From CAIMFV01 sp040757715 (GTDB lineage Bacteria > Pseudomonadota > Alphaproteobacteria > Caulobacterales > Caulobacteraceae): DNA of 64,000 nt. Shown here one piece after another: positions 53,228-61,231 of the stretch. Where the stretch lies: contig JBFLWS010000002.1 of assembly GCA_040757715.1 (NCBI GenBank), positions 268,680 through 332,679 of the forward strand. The letters are read 5' to 3'. Under the pieces are notes generated by a model. The model was given only the letters and a program-made list of their open reading frames with translations, did not search any database and was not told the origin of the DNA. The stretch's first letter is position 1, and each line of letters opens with the position of its first letter. The translations under genes were made by a program, and so were the position numbers.

Positions 53228-53686
53228 ATGGCCGAAGCGCCCTGCGAGGTCTGGTTCTACCACCTGGAGCGCACGGCGCTGGACCAGGCCTTGCCGGAGC
53301 TGCTCGACAAGACCCTGGCCAAGGGCTGGCGGGCCCTGGTGCGTTCGGCCGCGCCAGAGCGGTTGGAGCACCTGGACGGCTGGCTGTGGACCTATCGCGA
53401 CGACGCCTTCCTGCCCCACGGTCTCGCCGAAGAGCCGGACGCCGCGCGCCAGCCGGTGCTGCTCACCACCGGCGAGGCCAATCTCAACCGCGCCGAGGCC
53501 CTGTTCCTCATCGACGGGGCGGAGGCGCAAAGCTTCGACGGCTTCATCCGTTGCCTTGACCTGTTCGATGGCCGGGACGAGGCCGCCGTGGCCGCCGCCC
53601 GAGGCCGCTGGAAAAGCGCCAAGGCCAAGGGCTGCCCGGTGAGCTACTGGCGCCAGACCGACACCGGCTGGACCAAGCAGGCGTGA
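53228..53686 (+). CDS. holC: DNA polymerase III chi subunit
   Basis: HolC links the clamp loader to SSB. The 152-residue product has VWFYHLERTALDQALPELLDKTLAKGWRALVRSAAPERLEHLDGWLWTY and FLPHGLAEEPDAARQPVLLTTGEANLNRAEALFLIDGAE, the order of the chi family, with a short helical end. It lies 16 bases after pepA, as in most alphaproteobacteria. Confidence 0.93.
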   Translation: MAEAPCEVWFYHLERTALDQALPELLDKTLAKGWRALVRSAAPERLEHLDGWLWTYRDDAFLPHGLAEEPDAARQPVLLTTGEANLNRAEALFLIDGAEAQSFDGFIRCLDLFDGRDEAAVAAARGRWKSAKAKGCPVSYWRQTDTGWTKQA

Positions 53687-53737
53687 ATGGGGGGACGTGG
53701 TTGCGCCAAGGGCGTCATTGACGTATAGCCCACACGA

Positions 53738-54025
53738 ATGATGAGCAGCTTTGGCGACGATCTGATCGCGTCCCTCAAGGAAGCCGCCGCCCATGAGCGA
53801 GGCGAAGGCGACGCGGCTCGGGTTCACACCTTCAACGTGCCCGACGTGAAGGCGATCCGCGAGCAATTGGGCCTGTCCCAGCAGGCCTTCGCCAGCGCCT
53901 ATCGCATCCCGCTGGCGACCCTCAAGGGGTGGGAGCAAGGCCGGCGCCAGCCGGACGCCAGCGCCTATCTCGCCGTCATCGCCCAGCTGCCCTTCCAGAC
54001 CCGCGAGGCCTTGCGGGCAGCGTGA
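53738..54025 (+). CDS. HigA/XRE-type antitoxin-like regulator, solitary
   Basis: The 95-residue product ends with an HTH domain: PDVKAIREQLGLSQQAFASAYRIPLATLKGWEQGRRQPDASAYLAVIA at residues 36-83. Such proteins usually follow a RelE/HigB toxin gene. Here the upstream gap to holC is only 51 bases, and nothing downstream resembles a toxin. It is therefore an orphan. The first ATG at 53738 has a second ATG right after it (53741). It may regulate other loci. Confidence 0.85.
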   Translation: MMSSFGDDLIASLKEAAAHERGEGDAARVHTFNVPDVKAIREQLGLSQQAFASAYRIPLATLKGWEQGRRQPDASAYLAVIAQLPFQTREALRAA

Positions 54026-54143
54026 GAGCTTACGCCGCCCTAAAGACTCGGCTTGGCGCGTGAGCAATGCGGTTGGACCAATCAGGGGTGAGGGGCGCCG
54101 CACGCCATAAACCCGCGCCATTTTGTCTTACAACTCCACACAC

Positions 54144-54155
54144 GATAGCGCTATC
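54144..54155. promoter_or_regulatory. LacI-type palindrome upstream of the fucosidase
   Basis: GATAGC-GCTATC is a perfect 12-base palindrome with the central GCGC that LacI-family operators often have. It is 71 bp before the fucosidase start, within a 200-bp gap. No LacI-family gene is in the window, so the regulator must be elsewhere. Confidence 0.55.
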
Positions 54156-54225
54156 ATAATTGAGCGCCCGAGCCCTCGCCGGACGTGCGACTGATTTTGT
54201 CGCGATACCCCCGTGGAGTTCGCCC

Positions 54226-56319
54226 ATGCCGACCAGCGTCCCGTCGCGCCGCACCTTCTTCGGTCTCACCTGGGCCGGAATGACCAGCGCCATGGCGCCC
54301 ACCGGCCCAGCCTTCGCAACGGTCGCGCCCACGCCGTGGGGCGCGACGCCTTCGCCCCGTCAACTGGCGTGGCACAAGCTTGAGACCTACGGCTTCTTGC
54401 ACTTCACGGTGAACACCTTCACCGATCGCGAATGGGGCCTGGGCGACGAGGACCCGGCGATCTTCAATCCCACCGATTACAGCGCCGAGCAGATCGTCGC
54501 GGCCTGCAAGGCCGGCGGCCTGAAGCAGCTCATCCTCACCGCCAAGCACCATGACGGCTTCTGCCTCTGGCCGAGCCGCTTCACCGAGCACAGCCTCAAA
54601 CAGAGTCCGTTCCAGAACGGCCAGGGCGACATTGTCCGCGACGTCTCGCAGGCCTGCGCCCGCCATGGGGTCAAGTTCGGCGTCTATCTCTCGCCATGGG
54701 ACCGAAATCACGCCGACTATGGCCGCCCGGCCTATGTTGAATACTTCCTCAGCCAGCTGCACGAACTGCTGACCAGTTACGGCGAGATCTGGGAGATATG
54801 GTTCGACGGAGCCAATGGCGGCGACGGCTATTATGGCGGCGCGCGCGAGACCCGACACATCGACGCCGCCACCTATTACCAATGGGATCGCGTCCGCCAG
54901 ATGGTGCGCCAACTACAGCCCCAGGCGATCACCTGGGCGGAGGCGGGCATGGACATCCGCTGGGTGGGCAATGAGGGGGGCGTCGCCGGCGATCCCTGCT
55001 GGCCCACCGTGGACGAGACCCCCTACTCCCCGGAAAAGGGCAATCGCGGCGTACGCGGCGGCAGAATCTGGAACCCGGCGGAGACCAACACCTCCATCCG
55101 TCCCGGTTGGTTCTGGCATGCCGATGAGAACGACAAGGTGCGCTCGCCGGCCAACTTGCTGACCCTCTACATGACTTCGGTGGGGCGCGGCACGAACCTG
55201 TTGCTCAACGTGCCGCCGGACCGGCGGGGACGGGTGCACGAGCAGGACGCCAAGAACCTCGCCGCCTTCCGCGCCATCCTCGATGAGACCTTCGCCAAGA
55301 ACCTGGCCCACGGGGCGCGGGCCAGCGCCAGCAGCGTCTTTTCGCCGAGCTACGCCCCAGCCAACGTGCTGTCGCACAAGGGCCAGTGGGCGGCGCGGGC
55401 GGACGACCGCGCCGGCGCCTGGCTGCAACTCGATCTGCCGCACCCCGCCCGCTTCGACCTGATCCGGCTCAGCGAAGTCCTGACCTATGGCGTGCGCATC
55501 GATGATTTCGAGGTCGAGGCCTGGCAGAACGGCCAATGGCGCACCCTCGCCCGGCACAGCTGCATCGGCGCTCAGCGTCTGATCCGGCTGGAGACGCCCA
55601 TCGTGGCGGACAAGGTCCGGCTGCGGGTGACCAAGGCCGCCGCCGCGCCGATCATCGCCGACTTCAGCCTCTTCCTGCTGCCAGACGTGGTGGAGGAGCC
55701 GGCGATCGAACGCGACCGCAACGGCGTGGTGACCCTGCACGCCTCCGGACCAGATCAGCGTCTCTACTACACCCTCGACGGCTCGACGCCGGGGCCCCAT
55801 GCGACGGCCTATGCTCAGCCCTTCTCGCTCACCGAACGCGGCGTGGTGCGCGCCGTCGCCGTCAAGACCTCCACCGGAGCGGCGAGCGCCCCCGCCCGGG
55901 CGGATTTCGACATCGCTCCTGGGCGCTGGACCGCTACGGCAAACGGGCATGCGGCCCAGGGCCTGGTGGACGGCGGCGGTTATTGGGCGCCGGCGGACGA
56001 AGCCGTCGACCTGGTCATCGACCTCACGCAATCCTATGCGCTGAAGGGCTTCAGCCTCAGCGCGGCCACGGCCTGGGATGTGAACACCGCCGAACGCTGC
56101 GGCCCGCCGGCGGTCTATACCGCCTGGGTCAGCGAGGACGGCCGCAGCTGGGGCGAGCCCGCCGGCGCCGGGGAGTTCGCCAACATCGCCGCCAGCCGCA
56201 GCGGCCAGGTAATCCGCTTCGCCGCCCCGCATCAGGGCCGCTACCTCCGCCTCGCCCTGCCCCGCGCCGTGCAAGGCAAGCGCGCCATCTCCATCGGTCG
56301 CGTGGGCGTGCTCACCTGA
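54226..56319 (+). CDS. Exported alpha-L-fucosidase (GH29) with carbohydrate-binding modules
   Basis: The enzyme removes terminal L-fucose from glycans. The 697-residue product has a twin-arginine leader (PSRRTFFGLTWAG) and a GH29 barrel that starts near QLAWHKLETYGFLHFTVNTFTDREWG. KHHDGFCLWPS and the nucleophile Asp in EIWFDGANG (about residue 194) are visible. LLLNVPPDRRGRVHEQD ends the barrel. Past about residue 370 come a discoidin-like module (ASSVFSPSYAPANVLSHKGQW), a chitobiase-like LYYTLDGSTPGPHATAYAQPF module and a second discoidin-like module to the end. ATG at 54226 follows GGAG. Confidence 0.93.
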   Translation: MPTSVPSRRTFFGLTWAGMTSAMAPTGPAFATVAPTPWGATPSPRQLAWHKLETYGFLHFTVNTFTDREWGLGDEDPAIFNPTDYSAEQIVAACKAGGLKQLILTAKHHDGFCLWPSRFTEHSLKQSPFQNGQGDIVRDVSQACARHGVKFGVYLSPWDRNHADYGRPAYVEYFLSQLHELLTSYGEIWEIWFDGANGGDGYYGGARETRHIDAATYYQWDRVRQMVRQLQPQAITWAEAGMDIRWVGNEGGVAGDPCWPTVDETPYSPEKGNRGVRGGRIWNPAETNTSIRPGWFWHADENDKVRSPANLLTLYMTSVGRGTNLLLNVPPDRRGRVHEQDAKNLAAFRAILDETFAKNLAHGARASASSVFSPSYAPANVLSHKGQWAARADDRAGAWLQLDLPHPARFDLIRLSEVLTYGVRIDDFEVEAWQNGQWRTLARHSCIGAQRLIRLETPIVADKVRLRVTKAAAAPIIADFSLFLLPDVVEEPAIERDRNGVVTLHASGPDQRLYYTLDGSTPGPHATAYAQPFSLTERGVVRAVAVKTSTGAASAPARADFDIAPGRWTATANGHAAQGLVDGGGYWAPADEAVDLVIDLTQSYALKGFSLSAATAWDVNTAERCGPPAVYTAWVSEDGRSWGEPAGAGEFANIAASRSGQVIRFAAPHQGRYLRLALPRAVQGKRAISIGRVGVLT

Positions 56320-56359
56320 GGAGGCGGAGCCGAACCGGCGACGCCGCGCCGCGCCTCCT

Positions 56360-57904
56360 TTAAGGCGCCGTGCAGCGGAAGCTTTCCGCCGCCTTGGGGT
56401 CGCCTCCCTGATAGCGCGCATAGGCGGGCCAGGCGCACAGGGGCCGCGACACCGGCAGGGCCGCGCCGCCCGTGGCCGTGACCTGATCCGGCGCGGCGCC
56501 CTTCTCCGCCCAATCCTCCAGGGCGCTCAGGAGGTCGAACTGATCGGTGGCCGCGCCCCCGCCGCAGTGGGTCATGCCTGGAACCAGAAAGAGCCGTACC
56601 GCCGCGGCCGCGGTTGCATCGGTGCGGCGCACCGCCTGCACCCAACGCACCGTGTCCGCAGCGGAGAACACCGGGTCGGACACGCCGTGATAAAGGATCA
56701 GCTTGCCGCCATGGCCGGTGAACGAGCCGATGAAGCTGGAGGTCGCGTCGTTGATCGCCCCGGTCTCGGCCACGGCGTCTTCGAGCTGGTCGAGATCGAG
56801 GTCATAGAGGCTGCGCCCCGGCGCCGGCGGGGTCATGAAGTAGCGGGTGAGGCTTTCGCCGCCCAGCGCCACGTTCAGCGCCGGCATGCGCCCCTCGATC
56901 CCTAGCACCCACATGCGCCAACCGGGATCGGCCACGCCGCTGTCCCAGTAGAAGCGACTATAGAGCGGCTTGCCGCGACTGTCCCTGGCCCCGGCGAACA
57001 CGGCGTCCAGGGCCGCGGCCTTGGCTGGAGCCAGGCATTCGCCGGCCTCGCCCGCCTTGCAGGCAATGGACCTGGCCTCGAAGCGGCAGGCGGCGGGGTT
57101 GGAGATCAGTCCGTCCGCCAGGCCGTCGAGACCGTCGCAGGCCTTCAGCACCGCTTTGGAGACAAGGGCGAGGTCCTGGTCGGTGAGGGCGCGGGCCAGC
57201 ATCGGCTCACCCTTGGCGTCGCGCGGTGCGATGCGGGCGAGGGTCTGGTTGGCGAAGGCCTCCTGCACGGCGGCGCGGCTGAGGCGAAAGCCCGGCGCGC
57301 CGGCGACGGCGCCGTCGAACTCCAGGGGATAGCGCTGCACGGCCAGCATGGCTTCGCGCCCGCCATTGGAGCAGCCGACGAAGTAGGATCTCTTGGGGAC
57401 GCCGCCATAGTACTGGCGGATCAACAGCTTGCCCGCCGCCGTGGCCTTGCCGATGGCCTGATAGGCGTAGTCGAGCCGGGCCTGCTGCTCGGAGGCGAAG
57501 GCCGCGTCGCCTCCCTCATGGCCGCCGTCCATGGATAGGACCGCATAGCCGCGCGCCAGGGCCGAAGGACCCGATCCGGCGGCGCCGATGGCCGGGGCCA
57601 CCGAGCCGTCGAGCCCGCCGCCGCCCTGGAAATAGAACTTGCCGTTCCAGGGCTTAGGCAAGCGCAGCTCGAAGCGAACCCCGAAGGCGCGGCCGTCGGC
57701 GGCGGTGTAGGGCGATGCGATCCCCCGCGCCACGCACACCGACGCGGTCTCGACGGCGCTCTCTACCTGCACAGCGCCGGGATGCGAGCCGACCAAGGCG
57801 GCGCAATCGCCAGGCTGACTGGCGTGAGCCGAGGCGGCCCAGCTCCACAGCCAGCCCCATAGAATAACGGCCGCGCCGACCCATAATCCCTTGCCTAAGC
57901 GCAT
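56360..57904 (-). CDS. Exported tannase/feruloyl esterase family protein
   Basis: Family members hydrolyse gallate, ferulate or related phenolic esters. The 514-residue product has a signal peptide (MRLGKGLWVGAAVILWGWLW, ending ASAHA), WNGKFYFQGGGGLDGSV, and the nucleophile in SYFVGCSNGGREAMLAVQRYP. The acid and base are probably in ILYHGVSDPVFS and GMTHCGGG. Cysteines next to the Ser and His (GCS, HCG) match the family's CS-D-HC disulphide pattern. It is convergent with the fucosidase, so both may serve plant-polymer degradation. The exact substrate is inferred. Confidence 0.88.
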   Translation of the reverse strand: MRLGKGLWVGAAVILWGWLWSWAASAHASQPGDCAALVGSHPGAVQVESAVETASVCVARGIASPYTAADGRAFGVRFELRLPKPWNGKFYFQGGGGLDGSVAPAIGAAGSGPSALARGYAVLSMDGGHEGGDAAFASEQQARLDYAYQAIGKATAAGKLLIRQYYGGVPKRSYFVGCSNGGREAMLAVQRYPLEFDGAVAGAPGFRLSRAAVQEAFANQTLARIAPRDAKGEPMLARALTDQDLALVSKAVLKACDGLDGLADGLISNPAACRFEARSIACKAGEAGECLAPAKAAALDAVFAGARDSRGKPLYSRFYWDSGVADPGWRMWVLGIEGRMPALNVALGGESLTRYFMTPPAPGRSLYDLDLDQLEDAVAETGAINDATSSFIGSFTGHGGKLILYHGVSDPVFSAADTVRWVQAVRRTDATAAAAVRLFLVPGMTHCGGGAATDQFDLLSALEDWAEKGAAPDQVTATGGAALPVSRPLCAWPAYARYQGGDPKAAESFRCTAP

Positions 57905-58001
57905 GTCCCGCCTCCGCCGACGTGATGCGGCGCGCATCATACTAGCGGGAGTCCTCGCCGGGACCGAGCGCCGTGGCCGCCTGCATCGCCATTTGATCAA
58001 G

Positions 58002-58050
58002 CGCCCCTACAGGCTCGGCTTGGCGCCGGAGAGCGCCGGCAAGTCAAAGC
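58002..58050. repeat. Direct repeat, left copy (displaced 3' end of a DUF2939-type gene)
   Basis: Positions 58002-58033 are identical to 59176-59207 (32 bases). The next 17 bases are still related. Read on the minus strand they encode a C-terminus FDLPALSGAKPSL and a stop, nearly the same as the DUF2939 protein end (IDLPALSGAKPSL). The rest of that gene is absent here. Confidence 0.85.
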
Positions 58051-58634
58051 TGATCGATCCATGGCCTTAAGAGGTCGGCGCTCTCCACCAAACCGTGGGC
58101 TTCGAATTTCAGCAACAGATCGTCGGCGTCGTGGAATGGCCGCTTCAGTCGGAGCCGCATTGCCCGTAAGGCCGCAACGCCTCGCCCCATGTCGAGGTCC
58201 AGCGTGTCGGCAATGAAAGTGTCGGCGCTTTTCGCCTCAATGCCATGCGATCTTATCGTCTGAGCCGGAAAATCACGCAGGTTATCAGTGACGATGACGG
58301 AGGCCTGCGCACTCACCGCGGCGGCGATCACATGCGCGTCGTTTGCGTCGGGCAAGCCTTCAAAGCGAGGGATGAGGCGCTCATAGTCCTCCACACGCGC
58401 GTCGGCGAACGCCGCTTCCATGGCGGCGATCTGGCGTCGCGCCACGGCTTGAGCGTCACTCGCTCCCTTGTCCGCCAGCATGCGAGCGATGGCCGCCTCC
58501 GTTTCACTGAGGATACGTGCGCTCCAGCGCGGACGAAAGAAGTCCGCCGCCGCCAGAGATAACAGGACATTGCGCTTCAACGCCCCCGCCACCACACACG
58601 CATCCAGGAGGGCGGTGAAGCGGCTGGCGAACAT
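58044..58634 (-). CDS. PIN-domain toxin
   Basis: The 196-residue product is a PIN-domain ribonuclease of the larger (VapC-like) kind. It shows the first acidic residue in TALLDACVVAGALKRNVLLSLA, then LPDANDAHVIAAAV and ASVIVTDNLRDFP, which hold the other active-site Asp residues. A helical C-terminal part of about 70 residues follows. It begins directly after the antitoxin stop (TAG-ATG), so the pair is one transcript. The stop lies inside the displaced direct repeat. The target RNA is unknown. Confidence 0.88.
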   Translation of the reverse strand: MFASRFTALLDACVVAGALKRNVLLSLAAADFFRPRWSARILSETEAAIARMLADKGASDAQAVARRQIAAMEAAFADARVEDYERLIPRFEGLPDANDAHVIAAAVSAQASVIVTDNLRDFPAQTIRSHGIEAKSADTFIADTLDLDMGRGVAALRAMRLRLKRPFHDADDLLLKFEAHGLVESADLLRPWIDQL

Positions 58635-59096
58635 CTAGATCAGGTCCGCGTCGACATCCGCCAATCGTTCCAGAGCCTCTGACCTGGTCTTGTCGCGGTT
58701 CGCCTTGTAGCGAAACAGGTCCTCTGCCCGCACACGTCGATGGCGGCCCACCAGAGTGTGCGGAATCTCGCCTTTCTCGATCAGCGAAACCACATGCGGC
58801 CGGGAGACATTGAGGATGTCCGCCGCCTGCTGGGTGGTGAGCATCTGACTGATGGGCACGAGGGTCACTGCGTCGCCCTGGCCGATATGGCGCAGCAGCT
58901 CCATCAAGAGCTGAGCTAGGGCCGGCGCGAGGACGATCTCGGCCTTTGCGCCGGGGGCGCCGACTGTGAGTCGCGCGCCGTCCCCCTCCCCCGCCAACTG
59001 GTCGGCGATGATCTTGCGCAATTGGTTGGCGGCGGCGCGCTCGTCAGCCGACGGCAGGCGCTCGCCGATCTTCTGTACGATCGAATGCGCATTCAT
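58635..59096 (-). CDS. Helix-turn-helix (excisionase-like) antitoxin
   Basis: The 153-residue product is the likely antitoxin of the PIN toxin. Its C-terminal half has an excisionase-type winged-helix domain MLTTQQAADILNVSRPHVVSLIEKGEIPHTLVGRHRRVRAEDLFRY. The N-terminal part (residues 1-85) is helical and charged. This HTH plus PIN arrangement is a known toxin-antitoxin format. The Shine-Dalgarno lies in one arm of a hairpin (59105-59119), which could limit translation or bind the pair's own regulator. Confidence 0.88.
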   Translation of the reverse strand: MNAHSIVQKIGERLPSADERAAANQLRKIIADQLAGEGDGARLTVGAPGAKAEIVLAPALAQLLMELLRHIGQGDAVTLVPISQMLTTQQAADILNVSRPHVVSLIEKGEIPHTLVGRHRRVRAEDLFRYKANRDKTRSEALERLADVDADLI

Positions 59097-59104
59097 GGGT
59101 TCGC

Positions 59105-59119
59105 TCCCTCAAAGAGGGA
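59105..59119 (-). promoter_or_regulatory. Hairpin covering the antitoxin ribosome site
   Basis: On the minus strand TCCCTC-TTT-GAGGGA is a perfect six-base inverted repeat whose 3' arm contains the GAGGGAG ribosome site. In RNA it would mask the site; in DNA it could be an operator for the antitoxin. Confidence 0.5.
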
Positions 59120-59175
59120 ATATGCGCGCTAAGTCGAAATCGCGCAATATTCGAAATAAACGAAACGCGCTTACC

Positions 59176-59207
59176 CGCCCCTACAGGCTCGGCTTGGCGC
59201 CGGAGAG
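59176..59207. repeat. Direct repeat, right copy (3' end of the DUF2939 gene)
   Basis: The segment is identical over 32 bases to 58002-58033. It holds the intact DUF2939 gene's stop codon. The two copies bracket the toxin-antitoxin module of about 1.1 kb. Confidence 0.85.
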
Positions 59208-59798
59208 GGCCGGGAGGTCGATGCTGGACAGTTTCCAGGTGAACAGGCCCTCGCGCAGGAAGATCAGGTTGACCCGCTGCTCGGGATGGGCGCGGCTGAC
59301 CACGCTGGCGTGGAACTGGTCGAGGTCGAAATCCACCACCTTGTGGCGCTGCGGGTCGAACAGGGTTCCGTTGTAGCCGAGGTCCACCAGCTTGGGATCG
59401 CCCGGCCCGGCCTCGTCGCCGCTCTCGGTCTCGGGCTTGGCCCCGGCGGCGAGATTATGCGGCGCATGGCCGGTGCGCAGCATCACCGCCACGCCTTCGG
59501 GGGTCACCAGCTGATCCACCGCATCGCCCACGAACACCGGGGCGATCATGGCCCCGATCTGCTCGAGGAGGTTTTGCGGCTTGGGCTTGGCCTTCTCGAT
59601 CTCGGCGCGCAGAGCGGCCGAGAGTTGCGGCTTCAGGCTGGCGCGCACGGCCGGGAAGTTGACCATGCTGGAGATGGTCTTGGCATCGTGCTGGCGCGCC
59701 GCCTGCACGATGCGCCACACCGTGTAATAGGGGGTGGACAGATAGGCCGCCGCCAGCAACAGGACGATGGCGACCAGCCACCCGAGCACACGCTTCAT
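59181..59798 (-). CDS. DUF2939 exported or membrane-anchored protein
   Basis: The 205-residue product starts MKRVLGWLVAIVLLLAAAYLSTPYYTVWRIVQAARQHDAKTISSMV, an N-terminal membrane segment with the DUF2939 signature (PYYTVWRI, then NFPAVRASLKPQL). A conserved VSRAHPEQRVNLIFLREGLFTWKLSSIDLP block ends it. Function unknown. The frame could begin at 59813, but MKRVLGW at 59798 fits. Its 3' end is duplicated on the other side of the adjacent toxin-antitoxin pair. Confidence 0.88.
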   Translation of the reverse strand: MKRVLGWLVAIVLLLAAAYLSTPYYTVWRIVQAARQHDAKTISSMVNFPAVRASLKPQLSAALRAEIEKAKPKPQNLLEQIGAMIAPVFVGDAVDQLVTPEGVAVMLRTGHAPHNLAAGAKPETESGDEAGPGDPKLVDLGYNGTLFDPQRHKVVDFDLDQFHASVVSRAHPEQRVNLIFLREGLFTWKLSSIDLPALSGAKPSL

Positions 59799-59860
59799 AC
59801 CGATCCCCTCCACCCCACGCGGCGGCCCCCACGGCCGCCGCTTCGGACCGGTTGGGGCTC

Positions 59861-61075
59861 TTAGGCCCCCATGGCGCGGTCCAGGTTCTCCGCCACCTTA
59901 TCCAAAAAGCCCTCGGTCGTCAGCCAGGCTTGCTTGTCGCCCACGAGAAGGGCGAGGTCCTTGGTCATGAAGCCCTCTTCCACCGTGTCCACCGTGACCT
60001 TTTCCAGGAGCTCGGCGAAGCGGTTCAGCTCGGCGTTGCCGTCGAGCTTGGCCCGGTGCTTCAGGCCGCGGGTCCAGGCAAAGATGGAGGCCACCGAGTT
60101 GGTGGAGGTCTGCTCGCCGCGCTGATGCTGGCGATAGTGGCGGGTGACGGTGCCGTGGGCGGCCTCGGCCTCCACGGTCTTGCCGTCCGGGGTCATCAAC
60201 ACCGAGGTCATCAGGCCGAGCGAGCCGTACCCTTGCGCCACCGTGTCGGACTGCACGTCGCCGTCGTAGTTCTTGCAGGCCCAGACGAAGCCGCCCGACC
60301 ACTTCAGGGCCGAGGCCACCATGTCGTCGATGAGACGGTGTTCGTAGGTGATGCCGGCTTCCTTGAACTTGGCGGCGAACTCGGCCTCGTACACTTCCTG
60401 GAAGATGTCCTTGAAGCGCCCGTCATAGGCCTTGAGGATGGTGTTCTTGGTGGACAGATAGACCGGATACTTGCGGTCGAGACCGTAGGCCAAGGAGGCG
60501 TGGGCGAATTCGCGGATGGACTCGTCGACATTGTACATGGCCATGGCCACGCCCGAGCCCGGATAGTCGAACACCTCGTGCTCGATCACCTGGCCGTCCT
60601 CGCCCACGAACTTGATCGAGAGCTTGCCCTTGCCGGGCACCTTGAAGTCGGTGGCCTTGTACTGGTCGCCGAAGGCGTGACGGCCGACGATGATCGGCTG
60701 GGTCCAGCCCGGCACCAGACGCGGCACGTTCTTGCAGATGATGGGCTCGCGGAAGATCACCCCGCCGAGAATGTTGCGGATGGTGCCGTTGGGCGACTTC
60801 CACATCTTCTTCAGGCTGAATTCCTTCACCCGGGCCTCGTCCGGCGTGATGGTGGCGCACTTCACGCCCACGCCGTACTTCTTGATGGCGTTGGCGGAAT
60901 CGATGGTCACCTGGTCGTCGGTGGCGTCGCGGTTCTCCATCCCGAGGTCGTAATAGTCGAGCGTCAGGTCGAGATAGGGGAAGATCAGCTTGTCCTTGAT
61001 CAGCTTCCAGATGATCCGGGTCATTTCATCGCCGTCGAGATCGACCACGGGATTGGCGACTTTGATCTTGGACAT
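59861..61075 (-). CDS. icd: NADP-dependent isocitrate dehydrogenase
   Basis: Icd oxidises isocitrate to 2-oxoglutarate in the TCA cycle. The 404-residue product is of the eukaryote-like homodimeric type. It starts KIKVANPVVDLDGDEMTRIIW and has SPNGTIRNILGGVIFREPI (substrate binding), NYDGDVQSDTVAQGYGSLGLMTS (metal Asp residues) and EAAHGTVTRHYRQHQRGEQTSTNSVASIFAWTRGL (NADP-binding loop). It separates the hfa-like genes from the DUF2939 gene. Confidence 0.97.
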   Translation of the reverse strand: MSKIKVANPVVDLDGDEMTRIIWKLIKDKLIFPYLDLTLDYYDLGMENRDATDDQVTIDSANAIKKYGVGVKCATITPDEARVKEFSLKKMWKSPNGTIRNILGGVIFREPIICKNVPRLVPGWTQPIIVGRHAFGDQYKATDFKVPGKGKLSIKFVGEDGQVIEHEVFDYPGSGVAMAMYNVDESIREFAHASLAYGLDRKYPVYLSTKNTILKAYDGRFKDIFQEVYEAEFAAKFKEAGITYEHRLIDDMVASALKWSGGFVWACKNYDGDVQSDTVAQGYGSLGLMTSVLMTPDGKTVEAEAAHGTVTRHYRQHQRGEQTSTNSVASIFAWTRGLKHRAKLDGNAELNRFAELLEKVTVDTVEEGFMTKDLALLVGDKQAWLTTEGFLDKVAENLDRAMGA

Positions 61076-61231
61076 GGGGCTTTGTTCCTTCTCGTCGGGC
61101 GGACGCTTCCGATGCGGCGGGTGGAGGGGCTGCGCCGCGGCTTGAGCGGCCCTATAGACGCACTCTTGGTCCTAGGCTAGCGCCAGGGTCGCGCCTCCGA
61201 CCAAAGAAAAGGATTTCAGTCCGGAGAGCGC

